Shown here one piece after another: positions 14,826 through 26,383 of a stretch of DNA of 64,000 nt. The notes under the pieces were generated by a model, which worked only from the letters and a program-made list of their open reading frames with translations, did no database searches and had not been told where the DNA came from. The position numbers and the translations under genes were made by a program. The number at the start of each line of letters is the position of its first letter. Position 1 is the first letter of the stretch. Location of the stretch: positions 1,178,001 to 1,242,000 of the forward strand of contig JAOCPU010000002.1 of the NCBI GenBank assembly GCA_035772785.1, read 5' to 3'. This DNA is from Phlebiopsis flavidoalba. Lineage: Eukaryota; Basidiomycota; Agaricomycetes; Polyporales; Phanerochaetaceae.

Positions 14826-15562
14826 TTGTTTGGCTGTATTTGCTTTACTAAGCTGCCTAACTGGGCTTTGCATCAACGCCCAAGACTTCAACCAACACTA
14901 CCACCTACGACGAACGCCTCCTCTCCATGTAGCCTCCCCCCTCCCATGATGGTCCAACCCGAGTCCTTGTCAAAGAAAGGCTCTCGTGTTATGGTAAGTA
15001 ACTGCTTCTTTCTACCTTCCATTGACGCTCCAGGACAAGGTTCAGTGTCACCGCATGCGAGTGCACTAGCCTCGCCCTCCGCGGTATCCACCCATGGATG
15101 ACCAAGTATAGTGGCTGCCCATGAGGTCCAGCATACGGACGCCAACATTGGCTATCGAACCACAGGCACGCCAGCCATCTCACGTCACAGGCAGCCGTGA
15201 TGGCTTTCCGCGAAGTTCTCTACATGGACGACAACGCTGACCAAACCAAACAGGTTTCAACATGGACAACCACAACACCATCAAGCATGCCAGGTTTCAC
15301 TCCACGCTAACCCTGAGCCACAGCGGCCACCCTCAAGGACACAAGCAATACCTTGGGCTACCTCAACTGCAAGGGCGCCACCCAAGATGGCGGCAACGGC
15401 TCCTGTGAGGGCCGTATCATACTTGACCAACTCTCGCAAACCTTGACGGCTAACCCCACAAATGACCACCCTGGCCCTGGTGACCCCATGCATGCAGCCC
15501 TGCCGTCATTTTTTAGTTATTTCAGTGTAGTATATAGCTTTCAATACTATAGTGATGAGTAA
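14826..15562 (+). CDS. possible secreted protein, unidentified
   Basis: A frame near 14828 gives a hydrophobic leader (LAVFALLSCLTGLCINAQD) like a signal peptide with a cleavage site. A later plus-strand frame (15330-15510) reads NTLGYLNCKGATQDGGNGSC followed by EGRIILDQLSQTLTANP, with paired Cys typical of secreted proteins. The pieces are in different frames and would need introns or indels to join. I do not recognise the family. Confidence 0.35.
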
Positions 15563-16660
15563 CAATCAATAAATAAGCCTGATAAGAGAAAATTGAACAA
15601 GCGGTAAGTAAAATATCAATAGAAGCCGAACAGATTTTGTGACCCCCTCAAGGGATTCATGAAGCCGACATTAGCCTCGAGCGGCCTCAAGAGATCAGCC
15701 GGCGGCCTCGAGGGGCCGTCCATGAGGGATTACTACTCCCGTTCCACCGAGGGCTGCTCTAGCCTCAAGCCGCTCAATGATCCATCAAGGTGCCACATGG
15801 CCGTAGTCGATTATAATTTGCGACAACAAAGTCTTTATGCACTCGGGCGTGCGTTTTGTGGACATTCCTGTCCCTCTACCAGACTTTGCAACTTCGTTTT
15901 GTGCGTTAATCTTCTAAGCTGTTCAAGGCTTGTAAACCCACATGTCAGGGTCATCTGTAAAAACAGGAATCAATTGGCATTACCATAGCGCTGTGGTAGC
16001 TATCTGTTGAGTTAAGGAATATAACGAGAACGTAATCATTGCGGCGTCGTCACAGCGGCTGCGTGGTCGCTGTGTTGGGTAGCTATTGAAATAGATGCCT
16101 GCACGGGAGTAGAAGTTATTCGTCCATGTATGCTTACCTCCCAGATACGCCGCATCTACCCTCGGGCTTATATTAGGCTTGATGAGCAACCCCCAGCTGC
16201 ATGTCCATCACCACTGCTCCTTGGTGCTTAGAGCACCACCTTTCGGGAAGACAGAATGCGCCATCACTCGCTATCCTGCATGAGCCTCTCGCCTTTGCCT
16301 TTTCGCTTTCATGTTTTACGGTATTTTCTCTTTCCTACGAAGTCATTTGCACCTAGACGAACTAACGCTACATGCTTGGCTGACACTGACCAGTGGGTCA
16401 AAAGACATACCTTGCCTTTAGCGCGTGTTTGATCGTCTGATATTCCTCATGGAATCCCTACGGCATGTTAGTAGAGCTTTAATTCTCGTAATGCAGAGCT
16501 CATGTTTAATGGCAAGCCTATCTGGAAGGCTCATGCCTGTCGGATCCTACTCGTGAGTTGCCGATTTGAATTGCTGATGGAACCCGAGCCGATTGACCCT
16601 TAGAGGCTCGGCTTGTGAAATCTCCCTCTCGTTGGAAAATTTCATTATACAGCTTCCATG
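15563..16660. other. gene-free stretch with CCTCAAG/CCTCGAG words
   Basis: At 15645-15770 the words CCTCAAG, CCTCGAG and GGCCTC recur several times in both orientations, a pattern sometimes left by a decayed element. Nothing else is recognised. Confidence 0.3.
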
Positions 16661-16664
16661 GTGA

Positions 16665-17537
16665 GACGCGCCAATGCGTGTGTATGCAATACTGTGTTTT
16701 TATTCCATGATTTCGGAGTGTACGCATTGTCAGGGAGGTGTAATCATACCGTGAGTCGTCGAAGAGAATCGCATACACGCAGCTAAATATTGATTTATAC
16801 CCCCCCGTGCAGATGGTCAAATTGGACAATGAACTGCACGACGGCTTTGAGTGCGAATACGAGGTAAGCAGTAGCAATCATCTACTATGTATGTGCTCAC
16901 CAAGCTGATAATCTAGTTTCCCCAAACCAATCCCCGCTGGAACTGCCCATTCCTGCCTGGGCATTCCAAGATGTGACATTGACGAATATATTTAATGCGA
17001 CACTCGCGAATATCACCAGCGAAATCAACCAAACTGAATTCGCGGCTCCTTCTGTAGCATCTCTCGGTGCACCGAGTCTGGGAACACCGTCCACTGCGAT
17101 GTTACCATCCGGCTCGTCCACGTCTTCGCAGGGATCACCTTCCGAGGTCTCTGGACTTCCAAGCCCAGCTAAGGCCCAATTGTCGGAGTTCGAGATCAGC
17201 TCAATCGTTGGCGGCGTCGTGGTGGCGTGATCGGGCTTGCCCTCGTTTCGTTGCCGTTCTAAGCTGTGTTTCTTGTTCAGGCGATCCAGAACCCAAGACC
17301 GTCAGCCGAGTGAGAAATCATACGAGTCATCACTCGCCACATCTGAATCAAGCAGCTGTAACCGAGAACACTTATGTGGGTGCAGGCTTACCGCCAACGT
17401 TTGAAGCCACTCATGTTTTACATAGACACAGCGCCCAAATACTCCTCACGCGTTGGCGGACGTCGCAGCGCTCGGCACACATGCGGCTCGATTCAAGTGT
17501 GCACGCCACAGGATATGGTGGCATGGCTGAGATCTAA
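16665..17537 (+). CDS. Ser-rich single-pass membrane protein of a repeated family, copy 2
   Basis: It matches copy 1 in order. CNTV then SMISECTHCQG lies at 16685-16735, FPKPIPAGTAIPAWAF-like sequence at 16918-16965, and NIFNATLANITSE next. A Ser/Pro-rich stalk (17040-17190) leads to a Gly-rich start of a transmembrane segment (SSIVGGVV). The C terminus is GYGGMAEI with TAA at 17535-17537, nearly the same as copy 1. Frame shifts include one extra T at the same place as in copy 1 (TTTTTAT near 16698) and one extra C in GCCCATTCC near 16948. After 17200 the transmembrane segment is harder to follow. Introns probably separate the Cys segment from the GTAIPAWA segment. Function unknown. Confidence 0.74.
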
Positions 17538-17821
17538 AATACGTGCGACCGGTTACTCAGGTATATCTGTTCGACTTATGTGACTGTTGTGAGACGAACG
17601 CAACTCATGATCGGCATTTAGGTAGAACTTGTGGATCATCGGAATGGACGTAGCATATCATTTGCAGTTGTTCGCACCACGTGTAGTTATTAGACACCGT
17701 TCGGGAGTTCGAACATCTCAAGCTGCTCTTACATCTTCGTATCTGATAGTCTACACTCTTGGCACACCTTGTACGACCTGGGGATACGTCGTGGCGATAA
17801 GCTAATCCAAAGTAAATACAG

Positions 17822-20162
17822 TCAGCCTCCGGCGACTTTATGCAATGAACCAAGACGTACCCCGAACAGAGGCGGTGCCCGGATCGCAAGCACCTGCGGA
17901 TCTTCTCCGAGACCCACGAATCTATACCGTAATGAGCAACCAAGCTTACCCAATCTATTAACATGGGAACTTACATGGTTGACACTCCTGCCTCGATCGC
18001 CGACGACAAAGTCAGCGCTAACGTGTATCAAGCCAAACGGCGACGAGAAACCAAGAGTAATAATACGCACAGCATTGCAGGCCGATGAGGAAGGCAATAG
18101 CACGACGGGCGCGGTGTACTGCCCGTCGTATTGTGGTTATATGCAGGATGGGTGTAGCGTAGGTATAGATTTTTTACGCGAATAGCGAGCAAAGTAGGCC
18201 GACGGCGTATGCACCCCCAGGTCAGCGCTGGAGGAAAATTCATCAGAGAATCACAAAAAAAGTGGAAGAGAAAAGCGCATACTCATGCTGACGAGCTGTC
18301 GTCGTTGACGAGTGCGTCGATGCCGCGGTCCTTGAACAGGGCCCCATGTATCTTTGGCGGCTTGCAGATAGGGTTTGCCGTAAAGTGCTGGGGAACGGTA
18401 TAGATTAAATGATTAGCTGGCAGTCACCTATAAATTTCATACCTATTTCAATGTACGCATATCTATTATTCGAGTCATTAGAATAGTCAGAGGAATTTTT
18501 TGAGATGACTCACCTATTGAAATATTGCACCATGCCCTCGATTACATCCAATGAAGCACTCCGCGCAAAGAGCGAGACACGCTTCGACGGGATGTCCATC
18601 TGCGTTAGCATTGTTTCTCGCCACGTTTAAGAGTATACGGATGAGTTCGAGGATGGTGACGATGAGCGATCCAAAAGCGATCGAGCCCAGTGAGAGTGTC
18701 GATGCGCGCACAAACGCAGAGAGAGTCGGGTGATTCGGCTATTGAGATGAGTATGGTTCAGTTGCTGTTTGTGTCTGGTGACCCACCATGTTTGCCCTGT
18801 TCTCGTGGGCCAAAGTAATACCAGCCTGAGGTGTCAAATCAGTAAAATCGCTTTTAATAGACGCATATATGCGTACTTCCGAAGGGACCACCAGCCATAG
18901 TCGCCAATGCAACATTACCCACGACCTGCGAAGTCCAGAGGTACGAAAAGACCTCAAACACGATGAGTCCTGTGACCTTGCCCGAAGAGCAGCATTGCCC
19001 TGGCTGCAGGCTGCAGAGTTTCCTATCAGTTTGGGATACTGTATGCGCATAAATCACTAACAAGGGTTGCCAGGAGTCCATTTTGCGTATCTGAAATCGG
19101 ATGTGTGTCAGATTCTGGAAGAAGGTAGCATAGATATGCGCTTGAACGTACGTAGCAATGGCCGTGAATGTGAAATACCTATTAATCGTGGTGTTCAGTC
19201 AACAATTGTCACAGCATTGACTCACACAAGTACTCACACACTGAGCGCCGCTTGCATGATGAGAGCAATGAATGCGACTACGTAGACGCTCTTGTGGTGT
19301 TTCGCGACGTCCATGACCACCTGTAGTAGTAGCGAGGCGAGAGGAATGCGTGAACGATAGCCGAAGTAGGCAAGTAGGGAGATGATAGAGATAATCGTGA
19401 AGATGATTGCTCCGGCTGTGTAATTGTCAGAGGTGTGTTGGTTCCAGTTTTGATGGACGCACAATAATATTTTGTGATCCAGTAGTAGACACAAATGCCA
19501 CTGGGAAGAGGGGAAGCCGAATGAGCATCAAGACTTTGGAACGAACGTGCGATGCTCACATGTTCAACAAGATGGATAAAATAAGCGTGATATGCATGAT
19601 TGCTTTCGTGAAGATTCTCGTTAAGATAAGGTAAACCGTCGATAGCAGTAGAGCCGCTGCTGCTACAAACAACAGGAGCCATACTGTATGTCTGAAAACC
19701 CTTGGTCAGGAGCTTCTGTGGCGTAAGCAATAAAAGACGCACTTGTTCAGAGTAAACACGGTGCCGGTATTGTCGCTTCCAAGACCGCCGCCGAGACCAC
19801 CATGCTTGATCCAGTCTGAAAGAACGATGGCCGAGAGGACTACAAAGCCCGCGAACTGGCCGAATTTTCAGTAAACGTGTCGATACGAGACGAGCACTAC
19901 TCACCTGCGCCACAAAAAATGCTAGGAATGCCCAATCATTAATTCTTTTCTTGGGTGCGAAGCGTCCTCCATCGAACGGCGATTTCGAGTCCGAGCCATA
20001 GGTCTGCTGAGGGGGCGGTCCACCTCCATAGCCATAGCTTGGCTCGCCTCCGTAGGCGCCATAACTTGGTCCACCATAGTTTGGCGTAGGTCCCGGTTCG
20101 TATACGGGCTGATAAGACTGGCCACCCCATTGGGTCTTGTCCGGCGCTGGACTATATGCCAT
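17822..20162 (-). CDS. PNS1: choline-transporter-like membrane protein, Pns1 family
   Basis: A multipass membrane protein of the CTL/SLC44 family, found in the plasma membrane in yeast; its substrate in fungi is uncertain. The start at 20162 gives MAYSPAPDKTQWGG and a Gly/Tyr/Pro-rich cytosolic N-terminal region, then KKRINDWAFLAFFVAQ leading into the first membrane helix. Later exons read HTVWLLLFVAAAALL, GAIIFTIISIISLLAYFGY, TSQVVGNVALATMAGG, SLGSIAFGSLIVTILELIR, GKPYLQAAKDTW, KDRGIDALVN, LYLRYTHPAYN and the family's C-terminal VGLGEDPQVLAIRAPPLF. The stop is at 17822. Exons are separated by short introns, for example after FVAQ near 19905. One clear shift is an extra G in TGGGGCCC near 18342. 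The family identity and near full length are secure. Confidence 0.95.
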
Positions 20163-21400
20163 GATTCCCACAAAGAAGCCCCTAAGTTAAAGCCGTGGAC
20201 GTGTCGTTATTGATATTTTTTGCACGAAGGGGGGACAGCTAGGAGAGGGAGCAGAGCCTGGCAGAGGGCCTGAGAGGATGGTGGTGGTTCGTGACAAGGA
20301 TGATCAGAGGGCTCAGGCCAAGACGATGGGCGAGGCAGGGAAGGGTTTGTGGTTGAGTTGAGCGCCGCGCCGTGGCCTCGTTTCGTGATGACGTCTCATG
20401 CAGCGCCGTTTCAGACGATCCAATCACATATCGTCCTCACGGCGGATCAGCGCGTGTACCGACTCGGAACACTCCGCTCGCTGTTCTGTCTTCAAACTCT
20501 ACGACCATCTCAACCCGCTCGCAACCATCGTCAGCGAACACGGCATTAATTTTGTCTTTACAGATTTACGCTCATGTAGCGAAAACCATCTTCGCTGAGG
20601 TAGCCGACAGGACACGAAAATTATACTCGTTCTAAGGATTGTATCTGCTTAAGTTCTCATCCTGAATATTTGATTTTGTCAATATCGAACCTACGAAAAG
20701 TGTTGAAATTCATGGATCGTTATAAGATAGGAAGTTTTGTTGAGCTAAGAGAGGTATGGCCAAAATTCGAACAACAGACGATGAGCGTCGGGTTCTTAGC
20801 TTGTCCGCGGTGTAAACATTCCTCGCCAGACTCTCAGTCATTCGTGGTATGCTGTTACACATCTCGTCCGGTGCGCATGTAGACCGACTCGGGCACGAGA
20901 CAATCGGAGTGCGCCGGCGCCGAGCACCGGAATTTTCGCGCAGAAGACGCCACAACAGTAGAAGCACGAAACGCCCAGCGCGCTCCTCTTTCCCTCGACC
21001 TCCATGAGCCCGTCGCAAACTTCATCGCCCTTCGCGTTTATATGCATGTTCTCATCTTTCTACCACGGCTATATCATGCGCCTCGAGACTTACGGACGAG
21101 ACCAGAAACCTTGTTGCTGAAGCATATGGAGTGGGTGGTTACAGCGAATATAGACGGTAAGTCATTTCCTGAAGCACGTACTGCTCACTCATCACAGTGT
21201 AGAATCTCTCAAAGTGACGATCAGCTTATATATCAAACTACCACTGAACTAAATCGAATATGACATACAGCCCTGTTTTCGCGCAGGCAGGGTGGTGGAA
21301 GACGTCGCCAGCTCGAGGGTCTGAACTCGCGTTTTCGACCGCATGATTGACACAGTCAACATTTAGTACATACACCCAACGTAGAGTCAGGGCGTAAACG
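20163..21400. other. gene-free stretch upstream of PNS1
   Basis: Short frames on both strands show no recognisable motif. It should include the PNS1 promoter next to 20162. Nothing else is seen. Confidence 0.4.
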
Positions 21401-21437
21401 CCGCAGAAGAAACTCTTCTACTAGTGGATCCTCGTCT

Positions 21438-23570
21438 TTGACAAGCTGGGACACCCCCCAAAGACTCCGGGAGACGCGACAATCCGTGGATACGCCTCTC
21501 CCAGGTCCTTCGATCCAACCGCGAAACTCGTATCCGATATGGACAGGCATCAAGTACCGAAAATATATAGAGAATTATTTTCTATCGCCTGGCAAAGGAG
21601 AAGCCCCTGTGATCGAAGACGTGCCTGGCTGGCTGTCGGACACGGTTGCCACTTTGCAAGTCAATCACCCTCTACGCGATCTCATACCTGCTACTCGGAC
21701 CGCATATACCCACCTCAGACACCAATAGAGAGAGCTATGGAACTGTACACCCGCACGGCCGGCCTGTACGACCTGATCAACCTGAAGACTACATCATGCA
21801 GAGATATTCGCCTTTTGCCGGCCTCGACCGCAGAAGAGCAACCAATAGGCCACCTCGATCGCGAATAATTCTCCGACTGGCGATCAGAACACTTCCCTTC
21901 GTCTTGGGGATCCTAATGATATGCATATACCGTCTGGCGTATCTAACGGTCTTATGTTACACCTGCGACGATTCGATCCCCCGGGCTGCTACTATCTCCC
22001 AGTACTCGAGGCCATCCTTCTCTCTTGTCTCCTCATGCTCAAGCCACGTCTCCCGTCAGGCAGAAATCAGGGCTCTTGATGATTTGGCTCCATGTTCGCT
22101 GCCAACGCCGGACCCGGTCCCCCTCATATATCGGTCGCTCTGAAGGACTCTGCGCTATTCAACTCGACGAGCTCGACGAAACTCCATACTCAAAACCGGG
22201 CTCGTTTGTAACTCATACTAATCCCGTGGGCACTAATCACTCGATCTTGGTGCCGCCACCCTTCGAACGCGGGGCGACCCGAAGATACAGGACCGAAGGA
22301 CGAGGCACCTTTCTCCGACCGCGGCACGTTTCCCTGGGCCCTTTGTCTCAGTCAACCAATCCTTACCAACAATATCCCCCAGTGTTGCTGAAGCACCTCT
22401 ATTCCGTCCAAACGCTTCGTCTACCCCTATCTGGAGGAAACAACTTCCGCCTTGTCAAAGCCACGAAGCGAACGCGAGAGGCTCGTTCGATGAATACGAC
22501 TATGCCTTTCTCTCCATTATCCTCACCTCCCCCCGGGGCCGACTTCCGCAGCCCGCCTCCAGCTGAGCCGACGGCACCTACCAGTGGGAGGATGCTTTCG
22601 GCAACTCACACAACACCTCGTCGCACCCCTACACCTCGTTCCAGTGCGCGAGTGTACTTCGACTCGCCTTTTGAAGACCCGCTGAGCTCAGATCCACTGG
22701 AACCCCCGGATTATGAACTTGACTTGGACTACGAGAATATCGATTTTCGCTGGTCCAAGTTCGACCGAAGTGGTTTGCCACTGCAGTCTGAGGAGCCTCG
22801 TCCCGCTTCGGTGGACTCTATCAATCGTGCGCCTTCTGAAGACTCCAATCCCTTCTTGATACCTGGTCGTCCAGTCGCGGACCCTCCCGGCCGAAGACCA
22901 CGGGACTGCAGAGAAACGACGCCAGTTTGATGCCAGGGGCGGCTCCTCCTCTCGATTCAACTTGGAGTTAAACGACGAAAATGGCCCTCAAAGGAACTCT
23001 GCTACAAGAAACCCCACAAGATTCCACCGCAAACGAAGCAAACGACGCATGATGTACCCGATGAGACACAGGACGGTGGCACGACCACAAGGACCGGCTT
23101 TCGCGCCCGCCTCCTGGAATCTATATATCTCCCTTGCGAGGATCTACTGCGAGCGCGAACCTAGACCAAGGCGGACCCGATGAAAGAACACAAATGGATG
23201 ACGACGAAGAGGTGCGAGCGTATGCGTTCTCTACATCCAAGCAGTGAGCTATACAGCCCCGCTTTAGATGCTCGAGTTCTCCCTCCCCGAGACCCCTCGG
23301 ACGAAAAGACTGAAGAGAGCGAGAGGTTTCGCTCCCGCCTATCGCGGTCCTCGCCGATACTTCAAGCTATGCTCGTGCGCCGAAGAAGCTGGTGGCAGGT
23401 GTTCATTCCCAGGAGTCGAATGATAGTATTAGATCTTGGAGCGACCCGTGAAATCGCATGTTCGCGTGTGCTGTATGTAAGGTTCTTGATATCAACTCCG
23501 AGCGGGTCGTGCTTGCTGTACGGTAAACGTCTTCCGCACCTCAGTCAGACACGCATGTGGCTATGAAAAG
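21438..23570 (+). CDS. unidentified, largely disordered protein with one possible membrane helix
   Basis: Several long plus-strand frames follow each other in shifting phase. One (around 21865-21945) gives a hydrophobic stretch, IILRLAIRTLPFVLGILMI, that could be a membrane helix. The longest (22025-22930) carries a Pro/Ser-rich region followed by an acidic segment with SPFEDPLSSDPLEPPDYELD, then YENIDFRWSKFDRS. The style is that of a low-complexity fungal protein with repeated DPF/SNPF-like motifs. I do not recognise it. Phase changes could be introns or indels of the kind seen elsewhere in the window. Boundaries are approximate. Confidence 0.4.
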
Positions 23571-24054
23571 CACAACGAGTGACTCGAAGAGTCTGAACAA
23601 CAAACCGATTCGACGTTGATCAATATCACCACTCAACGTACTCAACTGGCAAATCGGTCGCTTTCCCCTTGGGAACAGATTGCCAAACTATCGGTATGCC
23701 GCTTTGTTCCACAGCTTTTGGCGACGACCCGCCTCAATCAACTGCTGCGACCAGTCAAGGGAGCGACACGCCTGCGAAGACATCACACATCCAAATGCCA
23801 GGAATTGGAAAAAAAAGCGACTTTCATTTTCAAAATGCTGTAGTAGCGAAGCCGTGTCTATATCGTTCCGATGGGCGTATCCAGATTAACAACGGTTGCG
23901 GATTAGGGTATGGGGGATGATCCAATAAATATTGAATGTTGTACAGTGATCGAGTCATGCCAGGGTCGTCACTGCAAAACAAACACGAATGAGTCCATGC
24001 GCCAGGCATCATAATAGTGTACAACGGGACGCACAATGTTCACAGAGGGAGTCA

Positions 24055-25536
24055 TCAGAGCGGGCGGTTTTCCTCGGCCATCTTGTCGAGGTCCGTCTGC
24101 GCGGGGCGTCTGCGGCACCTGGTTGAGCGTGCTCGACGAACCTGCTGCTTCGCCTCGCGCTCGATGTCGAACGTGGGGATCGCGGGCGGGGCCGTCGATG
24201 ACGTACGGCGCCTTGAACATGGAGCCGTCGATGAAGCTCGGGATGCTGCGCACGAAGACGGCGATCCAGAGCGAGAAGACGACGCAGGACCAGGCGGCGC
24301 CGAACGCGCGGAAGAACGGGCTGTCGAGCACCTTGGAGAGCTGCACGGAGAGCAGCGCGAACGTCCCGTTCGGGAAAATAAGGCCCCCAGTACGCCATGC
24401 TGAACCGAGCTTGTTCGTGCGCGCGACGTGCGAGATCGAGATGAGCGCGAGCAGGATCCACGCGAAGCCATGCTCCAGAGGATGTACGCGCCGAGGAAGC
24501 AGCCCGCGAAGATCATCTGCCCCGCGAGCGCGAGGTCCGGGAACTCGTCGCCGATGTGCAGCGGCAGCAGCTGCGAGAGGTCCTGCCCGTTGATGAGCAG
24601 CGAGAAGCCGCCCTGGCCGAGTGGCCCGAGGACGATGAAGGCGGAGAGGATGAGGCCTGCGTCGGGCGGGCCCGCCGTGATGAGGCGGATGAGGTACGTG
24701 GTGATGATCATCATGGCGAACGAGAGGCCGATGATGACCATGGTGAAGGAGAAGCCCGCGGTCACGATGGCGAGGGTGTGGGACTTTTTTTTGCGGATGA
24801 CGTTTGACAAGAGTCCACCGGTGGACGACGCGACGATGAGGGTGACGACGGGGAGAAGCAGCACGACGGCGGTCATCTTGGAGAGCGCGTGGTCCTGGCG
24901 CACCATCATCGTGTATATCAATGCCAAAGGCGATGATGGTACGAGACGGCAGAGTCGAGCCACCAGAAGCCCCACAGTGCCCAGAGGAAACCGTCCGAGG
25001 CGGTTCCACAGATGCCCAGTCGTTGTGTACGTTTCTGGTGTGGCGATGTCAGAATTGATAAATGCGGGATCCGCGCGAAAAAGAGCTTTACCAGTCCGGA
25101 GTTGATCAGCGTCGCAGCTCCCATAGGGAAGCAGCCAATGAATAGACTTTGAGCCGGGTGGGCGAGCATGAGCGACCAAACTGTGGCCGAATGAGGACAG
25201 GAGCCCCAAAAGCGGTGTTTAAGATGAAACACACACTCTGGGAACCAGTAGTACCGCAATACCGTGCATGTGCACACAAACACAAAGAGACACAAGTTGA
25301 GGAGGAAGAAAATCAGACCCATGACTTTGAGGGCGAGACATCCGTTGTTGTACGGGAAGAGGTGAAGGAGGGCGGACACGACGCCCGTTCCCATGATTAC
25401 TGCGTGCCATGCCCAGGTAAAGTGCCTGTGGGGAGCAAAGCGGTCAACAGCCGTGGCGACGGAGGATTTGGACCGCAACATACCGGACACGCTCCCTCCA
25501 GCTCTTCCACTGCGAACGAGGTAGGATGAGCGACAT
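24055..25536 (-). CDS. SSU1: sulfite efflux transporter, TDT/SLAC1-like family (SSU1), paralogue 1
   Basis: A plasma-membrane exporter of sulfite of the tellurite-resistance/dicarboxylate family. ATG at 25536 gives MSLILPRSQWKSWRERV, then a 58-nt intron (25426-25483, GTATGT...CCACAG) restores frame into RHFTWAWHAVIMGTGVV, the family's first motif. Further motifs are LMLAHPAQSLFIGCFPMG, MTAVVLLLPVVTLIVASS, GLSFAMMIITTYLIRL, GPLGQGGFSLLINGQD and LIFPNGTFALLSVQLSKVL, followed by IPSFIDGSMFKAPYVIDGP and a basic C-terminal tail ending at 24055. About ten membrane helices fit the family. A frame break near 24470 sits where an intron or indel is expected. A TATA-like element lies about 95 nt upstream. 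It is divergent from the dioxygenase-like gene. Confidence 0.97.
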
Positions 25537-25630
25537 GGTGTACGACCTGTGGGACCAGCGGCCGGGGGAACAAGATTTCGCAGGAGGCTGCGGGGGAGAA
25601 ACCTTTGCTAGGGGCCTGTGTGTGTCAGAC

Positions 25631-25640
25631 ATTTATACGG
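25631..25640 (-). promoter_or_regulatory. TATA box of SSU1 paralogue 1
   Basis: On the minus strand this reads GTATAAAT, about 95 nt upstream of the SSU1 start codon at 25536. Confidence 0.5.
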
Positions 25641-25870
25641 AGGCGGGGGCATATCAGCGGTGCGGCCATGGGCCCTGCTCAACGCGCCTCGTCCCACTCG
25701 CTCGAGTGGCGCTTGGTCCGACCTCGCCCAATGGCCACGGGCGGTTTCCTCAAATCCGACCCGTCACCTGATGGCCGGCCGGTGCCGGCAACCATTCTCT
25801 GCACGCCCATTGGCTGCCGCCCGCGAGAAGACCCGTGAAAATATTCCCCAGCTGATAACAATAGACAGCC

Positions 25871-26340
25871 TATTCCGAATATCTCGCAAACGGATCTTGA
25901 TGGGAACCTCGCCCCGGCGCTCGCCCGCGCGCCCTCCCGCCCTGCTACAAATTCGCAATTTCACATCCTCGACCACACCCGCCACCACCCCCGCCCCCGA
26001 CGCCCGCCAGCGCGCGAGGGCAGCCCGCACACGCTCGTCGTCGCCCAGGGACTCCCTCGGCCTCGCTCCCACCACGTCCCCCTCATATCCGAATGCTGAT
26101 CAAACCAATTCCGAATTGTGAATTCCGAATTCACCTTTCCGAATTGACTTCACTGCCGCCGTCGCCCTGCGGGCCATTCCTGGGGCACCCACCATCTCCG
26201 CACGCGGAGCCTACGAATCTTCCGAGTGCACCTCTATTTGGAGTCGAATTCGGATAGCCCTTGCCATTCCATTCGGATTAACCTCTGCCATTCGGATAGC
26301 CCTGGCTCCTCTGGCCCTGCGCTGACCCGCAATTCGGATA
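25871..26340. promoter_or_regulatory. nine copies of an ATTCGGAT-type motif in a divergent promoter
   Basis: The 847-bp space between SSU1 (starting at 25536, minus) and the dioxygenase-like gene (26384, plus) holds nine copies of a motif close to ATTCGGAT or its complement ATCCGAAT. They start at about 25871, 26085, 26107, 26121, 26136, 26246, 26271, 26290 and 26331. The first five read TCCGAA on the plus strand and the last four TTCGGA, so the two groups face each other. Three of the downstream copies sit in a longer direct repeat (CATTCGGAT followed by AGCC or AACC). The CGG core is typical of zinc-cluster activators, but the factor is unknown. Role as a regulatory site is inferred. Confidence 0.65.
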
Positions 26341-26345
26341 TCGTG

Positions 26346-26361
26346 CAGAATAAATATATAT
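26346..26361 (+). promoter_or_regulatory. TATA box of the dioxygenase-like gene
   Basis: AATAAATATATATCG lies about 25-35 nt before ATG 26384 and about 265 nt before ATG 26622. This fits transcription starting close to the first ATG. Confidence 0.45.
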
Positions 26362-26383
26362 CGCCACGACCGCTGGCGTCATC

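Noticed and set aside
17640..17730. Possible tRNA B box (GAGTTCGAACATC)
   Set aside because: No matching A box or cloverleaf could be drawn.
24017..25105. Plus-strand frames of 128-225 codons
   Set aside because: Antisense shadows of SSU1 paralogue 1, whose protein motifs are unmistakable on the minus strand.
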